The translations under genes and the position numbers were made by a program. Of a DNA stretch of 38,305 bases, positions 29,189-36,945 are shown one piece after another; position 1 is the first letter of the stretch; each line of letters begins with the position of its first letter. This stretch comes from Mycolicibacterium septicum DSM 44393 (GTDB taxonomy: Bacteria > Actinomycetota > Actinomycetes > Mycobacteriales > Mycobacteriaceae): contig NZ_HG322951.1 in assembly GCF_000455325.1 (NCBI RefSeq), positions 2,428,869-2,467,173 of the forward strand. Direction: 5' to 3'. A model generated the notes under the pieces. That model saw only the letters and a list, made by a program, of their open reading frames with translations. It had not been told where the DNA came from and did not search any database.

Positions 29189-31011
29189 GTGAGGGTCACC
29201 CCCTCCAACTCGCCTGTCGATCGCCATTTGGCCAGCATGTCGAAGAAGTCGACGGGTTTCCCGCCGAAGTTGTTCGCCAACATGCTGTGTGGGTTGTCCT
29301 TGTCGCCCTCGGAGCTCAGATAGCTCGGGGTGCAGTCGGCAAAGAAGGCCTTCGGTTGCACGGTCGACTCGTTCATCTCCGACAACCACTCGTCTTCGGC
29401 TTCCTGAGTGGCCTCGATGACTGCGGCGCCACGCTGGGCCCAAGTGCTGACCAGGTAGACGAAGTGGCGGGCGCGTTCCTCAGCGGTGTGGGTGTAGTTG
29501 GGAGAGACCCCGGACTGCGTGTAGCCGAGGAAGAAGCAGTTGGGAAAACCGTGGCTCTGCAGGCCGTGCAGCGTCCGCATGCCCTTGGACCACTTGTCGC
29601 TCAGGCGCACGTTGTCTCGGCCGGTGATCTCGAATCCGAGGCGCCGGGTGAACTCGGTGCCCACTTCGAAGCCGGTCGCGAAGATCAACGCGTCGAGTTC
29701 GTAGTGCACCCCGTCCACGACGGCGGCGGTCGAGGTGAACCTCTCGACTCCGCGCCCGTCGGTGTCGACCAACTCGACGTTGGCGCGGTTGAACGTCGGC
29801 AGATAGTCGTCGTGGTAGCCCGCGCGCTTGCAGTTGAGCTTGAACCAGGGCTTCAGGGCTTCGGCGGTCTTCGGGTCATGGACGGTCCGGCTGATGCGGG
29901 CGCGCAGGCGCTCCATCGCCACGTAGTCGGCGCGGTACAGGAACGCGTCGATCTCCTCCGGCGTCATCTCCCTGCCGAGGCGGGCCGTCTCGCGGATCAC
30001 CGCGGGATCGGTGAGCTCAAGGGCGTTGCGGGTCCACCCGTCATCGGTGAGATCGAGGTCCATCTCGACACCGCAGGTGACCCTGGTGAAGTTCTCCATG
30101 CGCTCTCGCTGCCAGCCCGGGGACAGGCTCGCCGCCCAGACGGGATCGGTGGGCCGGTTGCCCCGTTCGGCGACGGTGCTCGGCGTCCGCTGAAACACGT
30201 AGAGCTGCTGTGCCCACCGACCGAGGTGCGGTATGCATTGCAGCCCCGTCGCGCCGGTGCCGATGATCCCGACGCGCTTGTCCCGCAGTCCCGTCAGCCC
30301 ACCGGACTCGTCACCGCCGGTGTAGCGGTAATCCCAGCGGCTGGTGTGGAAGGTATGCCCCGAGAACTCGTTGATGCCCGGGATCCCCGGGAGCTTCGGC
30401 CGCGTCAGGGATCCTGGCGAGACAGCGACCAGCGACGCGGTGAGCGCGTCGCCGCGATCGGTCGAGACCCGCCAGTGCCCGGCCTCGTCGTCCCATCGCA
30501 TGCCGGTGACGGTGGTCTGCAGCAGGGCGTTCCGGTACAGCCCGTAATGGCGTGCGATGGCCTGCAGGTGCTCCCGGATCTCCGGACCGTGGGCGTACCG
30601 CTCGGTTGGGGTGTAGCCCAGCTCTTCGAGCAACGGCAGGTAGATGTAGGACTCGACATCGCACTGGGCACCGGGGTAGCGGTTCCAGTACCAGGTGCCG
30701 CCGAAGTCGCCCGCGGTGTCGACCATCCTGATGTCGTCGATACCGGCTTCTCGCAGCCGGGCCGCCGCGATCAGGCTGCCCAGGCCGGCCCCGATGATCA
30801 GCACCGTGACGTGGTCGTGCACCGGTTCGCGTTCGAGAGGCTCGGCCCACGGATCGTCGGCGTAGTGCGAAAAGTCGGCAGTGACCTCGACGAATTGGTT
30901 GACGGCGTCGCTGCGAAGGCGCTTGTCGCGTTCCAGGTCGTACTTCGCGCGTACCCACTGGGCGTCGTACTCCGCCGGCTGAGGCCCCAGGGAAGTCGCC
31001 GTCTCTGGCAT
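29185..31011 (-). CDS. Flavin-containing monooxygenase, Baeyer-Villiger type
   Basis: 608 aa. The first Rossmann motif is LIIGAGLGSL (near residue 52), the BVMO fingerprint FSGHTFHTSRWD lies near 214-225, and the second NADPH Rossmann motif is GIIGTGATGLQ near 247. GGTWYWNRYPGAQCDVES is typical of cyclohexanone/phenylacetone monooxygenase-like enzymes, which insert oxygen next to a ketone using NADPH and FAD. It is the first gene of the operon. A GAGGAG ribosome site precedes the ATG at 31011. Confidence 0.9.
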   Translation of the reverse strand: MPETATSLGPQPAEYDAQWVRAKYDLERDKRLRSDAVNQFVEVTADFSHYADDPWAEPLEREPVHDHVTVLIIGAGLGSLIAAARLREAGIDDIRMVDTAGDFGGTWYWNRYPGAQCDVESYIYLPLLEELGYTPTERYAHGPEIREHLQAIARHYGLYRNALLQTTVTGMRWDDEAGHWRVSTDRGDALTASLVAVSPGSLTRPKLPGIPGINEFSGHTFHTSRWDYRYTGGDESGGLTGLRDKRVGIIGTGATGLQCIPHLGRWAQQLYVFQRTPSTVAERGNRPTDPVWAASLSPGWQRERMENFTRVTCGVEMDLDLTDDGWTRNALELTDPAVIRETARLGREMTPEEIDAFLYRADYVAMERLRARISRTVHDPKTAEALKPWFKLNCKRAGYHDDYLPTFNRANVELVDTDGRGVERFTSTAAVVDGVHYELDALIFATGFEVGTEFTRRLGFEITGRDNVRLSDKWSKGMRTLHGLQSHGFPNCFFLGYTQSGVSPNYTHTAEERARHFVYLVSTWAQRGAAVIEATQEAEDEWLSEMNESTVQPKAFFADCTPSYLSSEGDKDNPHSMLANNFGGKPVDFFDMLAKWRSTGELEGVTLT

Positions 31012-31045
31012 CGCGTGGCGCTCCTCGCATGATCAATTTCGCTGG

Positions 31046-31070
31046 ACAGTCTGTCTCGTCAACAGACTGT
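31046..31070. promoter_or_regulatory. TetR-type operator, perfect 9-bp inverted repeat
   Basis: ACAGTCTGT and its exact reverse complement ACAGACTGT are separated by 7 nt. Each arm is also nearly palindromic (ACAG-N-CTGT), as when two TetR dimers bind. It lies 35 nt upstream of the monooxygenase start, in the gap between the methyltransferase and the BVMO-TetR-LLM operon, the place expected for autorepression. Confidence 0.7.
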
Positions 31071-31118
31071 GCAGCATCTTGCCAGACAATGCGTATTTTG
31101 TAACGGTCACGCCCAAGG

Positions 31119-32162
31119 TCACGCCGGCCGGCGCGCCGACGCGAACAGGTTGATCCCGGTGGCTTCGCGCCGCACCTCGACAGGCGCGTGCCCGAACTCC
31201 GATTGCGCGAACAGATCGGCCAGGTCTTGGGGCGACCGGTGGATCAGCTTCCAGTCGAGCAGGTGGTCCATGAACGCCCGGTCCGGATTGTCGACATCGA
31301 AGTTTCCGACGATCGCTGTGCCGCCGGGACGCAGGCGATGGTGGATCCAGTCGAGCAGCTTGATGACGAGGTGATCGGCCAGGTAGTCGATCAGGCCGAT
31401 CGAATAGACCAGATCCTGATCGCCCAACTCCAGCGATTGACGTCCCAGGGCCAGCTTGACGACGTTGGCCTGCACGAAGGCGACTTCTCCGGTCACACCG
31501 ACGCTGTCCGCGATGCTCTGGGCGTAGGCCAACGCCTGGTCGTCGATGTCCAGGCAGGTGGCGATGATGTCCGGGTGGTCGGGCTCGCCGAAGATGTCGA
31601 AGATCTCCCGGGCGGGCCCGCAGGCCAGACTCGTGATCGCGACCGGCCTGCCCTGGCATGCGCTCGCGGTGTCGATGATGATGTCGCGCAACAGCTGTCG
31701 GCGATTCTTGACCGCGCACGAGGCCGGTATGCCGAGAAACCACCGGTCGATGTAGGGGCCGAGTCTGCCTACACCGTCGGGCTGGTCGTCGTACACCATC
31801 TGCAAGGTCAGGTAGTCGCCGGCGTAGCCCCGCGGCTTGGTGTACGAGCGGTCGATCAGGGTGCTCAATCCCAGGTACGGGTACGTCTCCCGGTGGACGA
31901 AGGCGCCAGTTTCCTCGGCGTCACGGGTCCCCGGCCGCAAGTGGATGTGGATCTCGTCGGACAGGGCGTTGCAGGCGGCCGTAACGCGGGCCTGCACTTC
32001 ATCGTCGGTGGCCCGACCGTCGATGATCAGCCTGTCCGCGTCCGACATCGCCGCCTTGAAACTCGCTGCGGTGTGGGTGAGGGGGTGTGGCATCCCATTG
32101 GCGGACAGTGGGAATGAGGGGACGGTGCCGTCGAGGTTCGGTGCCGCGTCGATGATCGTCAT
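31119..32162 (-). CDS. SAM-dependent methyltransferase, class I
   Basis: 347 aa. The glycine-rich SAM site is ITSLACGPAREIFDIF near residues 175-190, followed by an acidic strand end (CLDIDDQAL). A distinct N-terminal half includes RSYTKPRGYAGDYLT, a motif I associate with proteins often annotated as extracellular-factor 3-hydroxypalmitate methyl ester biosynthesis proteins; that naming is weakly based. No signal or membrane segment. It diverges from the MFS gene across 175 nt and ends 107 nt before the monooxygenase, on the same strand. Substrate unknown. Confidence 0.78.
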   Translation of the reverse strand: MTIIDAAPNLDGTVPSFPLSANGMPHPLTHTAASFKAAMSDADRLIIDGRATDDEVQARVTAACNALSDEIHIHLRPGTRDAEETGAFVHRETYPYLGLSTLIDRSYTKPRGYAGDYLTLQMVYDDQPDGVGRLGPYIDRWFLGIPASCAVKNRRQLLRDIIIDTASACQGRPVAITSLACGPAREIFDIFGEPDHPDIIATCLDIDDQALAYAQSIADSVGVTGEVAFVQANVVKLALGRQSLELGDQDLVYSIGLIDYLADHLVIKLLDWIHHRLRPGGTAIVGNFDVDNPDRAFMDHLLDWKLIHRSPQDLADLFAQSEFGHAPVEVRREATGINLFASARRPA

Positions 32163-32199
32163 TGCCCGATGCTCTCGGTTCGCCGTCGCGACGTATGCA

Positions 32200-32211
32200 G
32201 TAATGCACTAC
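32200..32211. promoter_or_regulatory. 12-bp near-palindrome upstream of the MFS gene
   Basis: GTAATGCACTAC is symmetric at 10 of 12 positions and lies in the divergent methyltransferase/MFS promoter region. A very similar sequence occurs after the MFS gene at 33802-33813. It may be a regulator site; by-eye evidence only. Confidence 0.25.
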
Positions 32212-32337
32212 CCCAATTTCTGCCGACGTCAATTTCCGGCGGGGCGACGACGGCGAAAACTGGTTTCCCTGACGCGGGGTGTCCCACCTACCCTGGGTGG
32301 CTGCGCAGTCGACGCTCGGGGGAGCAAGGGGAGTGAA

Positions 32338-33783
32338 ATGATGACGGGCCCGAGCACGGGGGAGATCGCGGCGCAGCCGCGCGCCCAGTCGAGCGCGAAC
32401 GTCATCATCGGGCTGCTGGTCGGTTCGGCGTTCGTGATGATCCTCAACGAGACGATCATGAGCGTCGCGCTACCCGCCCTGATCGTCGACCTGGACATTT
32501 CGGCGAGCACGGCGCAATGGCTGACCAGTGGCTTCCTGTTGACGATGGCTGTCGTCATCCCGATGTCGGGTTCGTTGTTGCAGCGCTTCCCGGTGCGGAG
32601 CATCTACCTGGCGTCGATGACGTTGTTCTGCACCGGCACGCTGGTGGCCGCGCTGGCGCCGGGGTTCGCGGTTCTGCTGGCCGGCCGGATCGTGCAGGCG
32701 TGCGGCACCGCCGTGATGATGCCGCTGCTGATGACGACGGTCATGACGTTGATCCCCGCCGAGCGGCGCGGGCAGATGATGGGCACGATCTCGATCGTCA
32801 TCGCCGTCGCGCCGGCGATCGGGCCGACCCTGTCGGGGTTCATCCTGCGCTCGCTCGACTGGCGGTGGATGTTCTGGATCGTGCTGCCCATCGCGCTGGT
32901 GGCGCTCAGCGCCGGTCTCGCCTGGCTGCGGGTCGACGATGAACGGCAGGAACCGACCCCGATCGATCCCGTCTCGGTACCGCTGTCGGCGATTGCGTTC
33001 GCGGGCTTGGTGTTCGGGCTGTCCCTGATGGGCGAGTCCGCCCACGGCCGGCAGGGGATACCCGCCTGGGTGCCGATGGCGATCGGCGCGGTGGCGATGG
33101 CCCTGTTCGGCGCGCGGCAGATACAGCTGCAGCGACGCGACCGCGCGTTCCTCGATCTTCGGCCGTTCACCTATCGGCGGTTCTCGGTGTCGCTGGGCCT
33201 GGTGGTCCTCGGCTTCATGGGGCTGTTCGGCGCCATCATCATGGTCCCGCTGTATGTGCAGGACGTGCTGGGGCAGAGCGCTTTGGTCGCCGGACTGACG
33301 AGCCTGCCGGGCGGACTTCTGATGGGCGTGGCCGGTCCGCTTGTCGGCCGGGCCTACGACCGGCACGGCGCCCGGCTGCTGGTCGTCCCGGGGTCGATGA
33401 TGCTGTGCGTGGCGCTGTGGGGGTTCACCATGCTCTCGGCCGCATCGCCGGTCTGGGAGCTCGTTGTCCTACAGACGATCATGATGGTGGGGCTGTCGAT
33501 GATGTTCACCCCGTTGATGACTGACGCGCTCAGCGTTCTGCCCGACCGGCTCTACTCACATGGCAGCGCCATCCTCACGACACTGCAACAGGTCGGGGGC
33601 GCGGCCGGTACGGCCCTGTTCGTGACGGTCATGACCAAGGCGTCGCAATCCGGTGGGGCCCCGGATCTTCCCGGTGTGCATGCGGCGTTCATGGCCGCGG
33701 CGGTGATCAGTGTGATCGCCTTGGCCACGGCGTTCTTCACCGCGCCGCGCCCGAGTCCCGCGGGCGGCACCCCGACGCACTGA
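32338..33783 (+). CDS. MFS drug-efflux transporter, DHA2 (14-TM) family
   Basis: 481 aa from the ATG at 32338, preceded by AAGGGGAG; the frame is open further left, but there it only shadows the methyltransferase. Many hydrophobic helices are visible. The first begins near residue 20 (ANVIIGLLVGSAFVMILN); TIMSVALPALIVDLDIS and QWLTSGFLLTMAVVIP are DHA2/EmrB-QacA motifs, and AIGPTLSGFI is the motif C antiporter signature. It would export hydrophobic drugs or lipids in exchange for protons. Possible control through the 12-bp near-palindrome at 32200-32211. Confidence 0.9.
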   Translation: MMTGPSTGEIAAQPRAQSSANVIIGLLVGSAFVMILNETIMSVALPALIVDLDISASTAQWLTSGFLLTMAVVIPMSGSLLQRFPVRSIYLASMTLFCTGTLVAALAPGFAVLLAGRIVQACGTAVMMPLLMTTVMTLIPAERRGQMMGTISIVIAVAPAIGPTLSGFILRSLDWRWMFWIVLPIALVALSAGLAWLRVDDERQEPTPIDPVSVPLSAIAFAGLVFGLSLMGESAHGRQGIPAWVPMAIGAVAMALFGARQIQLQRRDRAFLDLRPFTYRRFSVSLGLVVLGFMGLFGAIIMVPLYVQDVLGQSALVAGLTSLPGGLLMGVAGPLVGRAYDRHGARLLVVPGSMMLCVALWGFTMLSAASPVWELVVLQTIMMVGLSMMFTPLMTDALSVLPDRLYSHGSAILTTLQQVGGAAGTALFVTVMTKASQSGGAPDLPGVHAAFMAAAVISVIALATAFFTAPRPSPAGGTPTH

Positions 33784-33801
33784 GGCCCGAGTCCTGATGG
33801 A

Positions 33802-33813
33802 GTAGCGCACTAC
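33802..33813. promoter_or_regulatory. 12-bp near-palindrome between MFS and the repeat protein
   Basis: GTAGCGCACTAC differs from the site at 32200-32211 at two positions and is likewise symmetric at 10 of 12. It lies about 80 nt before the 97-aa repeat protein, where an operator could sit. Confidence 0.25.
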
Positions 33814-33895
33814 GCGTGTGCGGGGCCGTGACCGCGGATGACATTGGGAGGGCCCATCGACCAGGGGGCATCGGCACTCGACGCAGGAGTTCAAC

Positions 33896-34189
33896 ATGAG
33901 CTGGAGATGGACGGGTAATCACGGGGACGCACCGTCGGCGGCGGCCGCGGCCACCGCATCGGGAGCAGGCCCCGGTGAGGCGATCTTCGAGGTCAATGAC
34001 GGCGGGACCGTCGGCCTCTACATATTCGACAACCACACCGGCACCGGCGGCCGTGCGTGGAACTGGACCGGCAACCACGCCGATGCCCCGTCGGCGGTGG
34101 CGGCTGCCAACGCCGCAGGCGCCGGCCCCGGTGAGGCGGTCTACGCGGTGAATGACGGTGGCACGGTGGGTCTTTACCTGCTCCGCTGA
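33896..34189 (+). CDS. Small two-repeat protein of unknown function
   Basis: 97 aa after a good AGGAG site. The protein is essentially two copies of one roughly 42-residue unit: WRWTGNHGDAPSA...EVNDGGTVGLYIF and WNWTGNHADAPSA...AVNDGGTVGLYLL, joined by a short linker (DNHTGTGGRA). Shared positions include WTGNH, DAPSA, AGPGEA and VNDGGTVGLY. No signal peptide. The strand-rich repeats suggest a small beta fold, but I do not recognise the family. A strong hairpin follows. Confidence 0.8.
   Translation: MSWRWTGNHGDAPSAAAAATASGAGPGEAIFEVNDGGTVGLYIFDNHTGTGGRAWNWTGNHADAPSAVAAANAAGAGPGEAVYAVNDGGTVGLYLLR
33905..34183 (+). repeat. Internal tandem duplication in the 97-aa gene
   Basis: Two copies of a unit of about 125 nt encode the two protein repeats, roughly 33905-34028 and 34061-34183. 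They are separated by about 32 nt and clearly similar at the DNA level as well. Confidence 0.75.
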
Positions 34190-34193
34190 ACTT

Positions 34194-34238
34194 CCTCGCC
34201 TCGGCGCAACCGGCGATCCCGGATGCGCCGAGGCGAGG
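34194..34238. terminator. Perfect 15-bp hairpin after the repeat protein
   Basis: Arms at 34194-34208 and 34224-34238 are exact reverse complements, with a 15-nt loop. There is no T run, as is common for actinobacterial hairpin terminators. It ends 18 nt before the SDR start, so it would separate the two genes. Confidence 0.65.
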
Positions 34239-34256
34239 TCGGGCACAATCGAACCC

Positions 34257-34994
34257 GTGCAGAAAGTCGTGATCATCACGGGCGCGGGCAGTGGAATCGG
34301 CCGCGCGACAGCCCGGGTTCTGTTGGATGCCGGGCATCAGGTGGTGCTGGTGGGCCGCCGGTCCGAACCGCTGGTGTCCGTTGCCGACGGGAACCCGAAT
34401 GCCCGCGTCGTCCCGACCGACGTCACGGATTCCGCCTCGGTGCAGGCGCTGTTCGTCGACGTGGCCGCCGCCTTCGGGCGCGTCGATGTGCTCTTCAACA
34501 ACGCGGGTGTGTTCGGGCCGTCGGCTTCGATCGTCGACATCGACGACCAGCAGTGGCACTCCACGTGGCGCACCAACGTCGACGGCGCGGTGTTCTGCGC
34601 CAGGGAAGCCGCGCGCGTCATGGCATCCCAGTTACCCAGGGGCGGGCGGATCATCAACAACGGATCGATCTCCGCGCACCGGCCTCGCCCCAACAGCCTG
34701 GCCTACACCGTCACCAAACACGCGATGAGCGGGCTGACCGCGTCGATGTTGTTGGACCTGCGCGATCTCGACATCTGCGTCACGCAGATCGACATCGGTA
34801 ACGCCGCCACGGACATGACCGCCGGCTTCAGTCACCAGACCTTGCAGGCCGACGGAAGTCTCGCGGCCGAGCCGACGTTCGACGTCGAGCATGTGGCCCG
34901 CGCCGTCGCGCATCTGGTCGACCTGCCGCTGGAGGTGTCGGTTCCGTCGCTCACCGTGATGGCCCGGGCCATGCCGTACTTCGGCCGCGGCTGA
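34257..34994 (+). CDS. Short-chain dehydrogenase/reductase
   Basis: 245 aa from a GTG at 34257. This start places the NAD(P) motif TGAGSGIG at residues 8-15, as in classical SDRs; an earlier ATG would run through the repeat protein and the hairpin. NNAG, the catalytic serine in NNGSISAH, and the pair Y150/K154 (YTVTK) are all present, so the enzyme should be active. It oxidises or reduces an alcohol/ketone in the cytoplasm; substrate unknown. Confidence 0.9.
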   Translation: MQKVVIITGAGSGIGRATARVLLDAGHQVVLVGRRSEPLVSVADGNPNARVVPTDVTDSASVQALFVDVAAAFGRVDVLFNNAGVFGPSASIVDIDDQQWHSTWRTNVDGAVFCAREAARVMASQLPRGGRIINNGSISAHRPRPNSLAYTVTKHAMSGLTASMLLDLRDLDICVTQIDIGNAATDMTAGFSHQTLQADGSLAAEPTFDVEHVARAVAHLVDLPLEVSVPSLTVMARAMPYFGRG

Positions 34995-35013
34995 CGGTTC
35001 CCGCACAAAAGCA

Positions 35014-35046
35014 ACAGAGCCGGGGCCCTCGGGCCTCCGGCTCTGT
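35014..35046. terminator. Bidirectional terminator between the SDR and the 49-aa gene
   Basis: ACAGAGCCGG pairs with CCGGCTCTGT, with an inner GGCC/GGCC extension and a one-base bulge. It sits between two convergent genes and can serve both. Confidence 0.75.
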
Positions 35047-35063
35047 AAAGCGGAATCGGTGCT

Positions 35064-35213
35064 TCAGTGCTGTGCGTCTTGAAGCTCGTACCGCTGGACC
35101 ACTGCGATCAACTCTTCGCGAACCGATGAGTTGGGCAGTTCGTTGATCCGCGCGTAGAGGCGGCGCCGCATGTTGGCCCGCTTCTGGTTTGCACGGAACT
35201 GTGCGAACGACAT
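35064..35213 (-). CDS. 49-aa small basic protein
   Basis: The frame from ATG 35213 to TGA 35064 encodes a helical, Arg-rich protein: MSFAQFRANQKRANMRRRL at the start, then NELPNSSVREELIAVVQRYE. A strong ribosome site, GAGGAG, precedes the ATG at good spacing, and a shared terminator follows its stop. The regular helix-loop-helix pattern and these signals support a real gene. No known domain; a small regulator or stress protein is possible. Confidence 0.7.
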   Translation of the reverse strand: MSFAQFRANQKRANMRRRLYARINELPNSSVREELIAVVQRYELQDAQH

Positions 35214-35451
35214 TCTTCTCACTCCTCAAAAGTGCCCCGGATCACGGGTACTCGTTGTTTTCGACATCCACATCGGGGATCGCCCGAAGAAAAGGACACC
35301 TCCATGCTCCCGGTCAGCGGTGATTAAAACCAATTCTTAGAGTGTGAGTTTCGCTACAGCTCAACCTCATTCGCCGCAGGCGCGTGCTCGCCGTCACAAT
35401 TCCCCGCCGGGGTGACGCCGGTGACCGCCGAAAAGGAGTAAGACTGCTTCT

Positions 35452-36945
35452 GTGGCGATCACCGTGCGGGACCTGGCCGAGGTCGACAGCCTCGGCCTTG
35501 CCGTGGTGGCCGGGGCGCGCAACGCCGACCGCGAGATCGCCTGGGCGCATGCGATCGAGCTGCCGGATCCGACCCCCTATCTGGCCGGTGGTGAGCTGGT
35601 CATGACCACGGGTATCAACATCGGTGCCGACGCCGCCGCGCAATCCGCCTACGTCGCGCGCCTGGCCGCGGCCGGGACGGTCGCCCTGGCCGTCGACACC
35701 GGCACCACCATCGCCGACGTCCCCGCCGCCGTGCGCGCTGCCGGCGACGAATTCGGACTGCCGGTGCTCGAGGTGCCGGCCTCGACGCCGTTCATCGCGA
35801 TCGCACGGGTGGTGATCGATGCGCTCAAGGCCGACGAACTGCGCTCGGTGCAACGCGTGGTCGACGCTCAGGAGGTACTGGCCCGGGCGACGCTGCGGGG
35901 CGGTATCCCGGGAGTGGTCGGGGCGCTGGCCGATTCTCTGTCGGCGACGGTCGTCGTGGTCGACACCGACGGCACCGTGCTGGCCGCCGGGGGAGGCGAG
36001 CGGGAGCGGTTGATCGCCGTGCTGAGCGAGCAGGACCCGCCCTCGCGCCGGCATGGTGCCCACGTCACCGTCGACGGGGACTCTTACGTCACGATCCAGA
36101 ACCTTCGGGCGGCCCAGCCGGTTCGCGGTCGGCTTGCGGTGCGCACGCCCGGCCCGATGTCCAATGCCGACCGCCTGTTGGTCGCTCACGCGGTGTCGCT
36201 CATCTCGATCGCGATCGAGAAACCGGCCCGGGTGGTCGATGCCGAGCAGCTGTTGCGAACGGCGGTGACGCGCGAGTTGCTCACCGGCTCAGGCGCTGTC
36301 GACGGTGCGGTGTTGCGCTACTTCGGTTTTGAGCCCGACGGCGACGTCGTGGTGGCGTCGTTCACCGGAGCGGGGCCGGTGTTGGCGGCCGAGCACGTCC
36401 TGGACCGTGTGCTGACCTCATTTCTGATGGCGCCGGCCGGCGAGGAGATCGTGATCGTGGTTCCGGCCGGCGGGAGCCGGGGCCGTGTCCGCACCGTCGT
36501 CGAGGAGCTCGAACGGCAGACGGGTATCGCGGTCAGCGGCGGCATGAGCCTGCCGGTCCGTCTGGATGATCTGAATACCGCGGTCGAGCAGGCTCGCATT
36601 GCGGCGCATTCGAACGCCGGGCGATTCAGCGAGTTCGGTGAGCTCAGTCCGATGGGAGTGCTGCTCGAAGGGCGCAGCGTCGCCGAACTGCGCGTGCTGG
36701 CAGCGCCATTGGATGCACTGGCCGGTGGGGACGAGTTGATCCCCACGCTGGCCGCGTTCCTCGCGCGCAACGGTCAGATGGAGGCCGCGGCCGCCGAGCT
36801 CGCGGTCCACCGCCACACCATGCGCAACCGGATGCGGCGCATCTCCGCGTTGTTGGGCGACGACCTGGAATCGGCCGATACCCGGGCGCAGCTGTGGTTG
36901 GCCCTCAAGGCCTGGCAGCTGCTGGCGTCTCGCCGGCCGGGCTGA
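35452..36945 (+). CDS. PucR-family transcriptional regulator
   Basis: 497 aa from a GTG. An N-terminal PucR sensor domain (VRDLAEVDSLGLAVVAGARN, then WAHAIELPDPTPYLAGGEL and VMTTG) is followed by a GGDEF-like middle region and a C-terminal helix-turn-helix of the PucR type near residues 445-475 (AELAVHRHTMRNRMRRIS). Such regulators usually sense a small metabolite and activate neighbouring catabolic genes. It converges on the CoA-transferase gene and overlaps it by 41 nt, so that gene and the upstream aldehyde dehydrogenase are likely targets. Confidence 0.9.
   Translation: MAITVRDLAEVDSLGLAVVAGARNADREIAWAHAIELPDPTPYLAGGELVMTTGINIGADAAAQSAYVARLAAAGTVALAVDTGTTIADVPAAVRAAGDEFGLPVLEVPASTPFIAIARVVIDALKADELRSVQRVVDAQEVLARATLRGGIPGVVGALADSLSATVVVVDTDGTVLAAGGGERERLIAVLSEQDPPSRRHGAHVTVDGDSYVTIQNLRAAQPVRGRLAVRTPGPMSNADRLLVAHAVSLISIAIEKPARVVDAEQLLRTAVTRELLTGSGAVDGAVLRYFGFEPDGDVVVASFTGAGPVLAAEHVLDRVLTSFLMAPAGEEIVIVVPAGGSRGRVRTVVEELERQTGIAVSGGMSLPVRLDDLNTAVEQARIAAHSNAGRFSEFGELSPMGVLLEGRSVAELRVLAAPLDALAGGDELIPTLAAFLARNGQMEAAAAELAVHRHTMRNRMRRISALLGDDLESADTRAQLWLALKAWQLLASRRPG

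Noticed and set aside
28574..29443. Longer (289-aa) start for the TetR gene
   Set aside because: The added N-terminus overlaps the BVMO coding region and is not protein-like; ATG 29188 gives an ATGA overlap and normal length.
29287..31032. 581-aa plus-strand open frame
   Set aside because: It mirrors the BVMO gene in the opposite strand of GC-rich DNA; it lacks motifs, whereas the minus frame has full Rossmann and BVMO signatures.
31837..33783. Longer (648-aa) start for the MFS gene
   Set aside because: The extra 167 residues are antisense to the methyltransferase; ATG 32338 has a good ribosome site and precedes the first membrane helix.
34152..34994. Longer (280-aa) start for the SDR
   Set aside because: It would run through the end of the repeat-protein gene and a perfect hairpin; GTG 34257 places the cofactor motif correctly.
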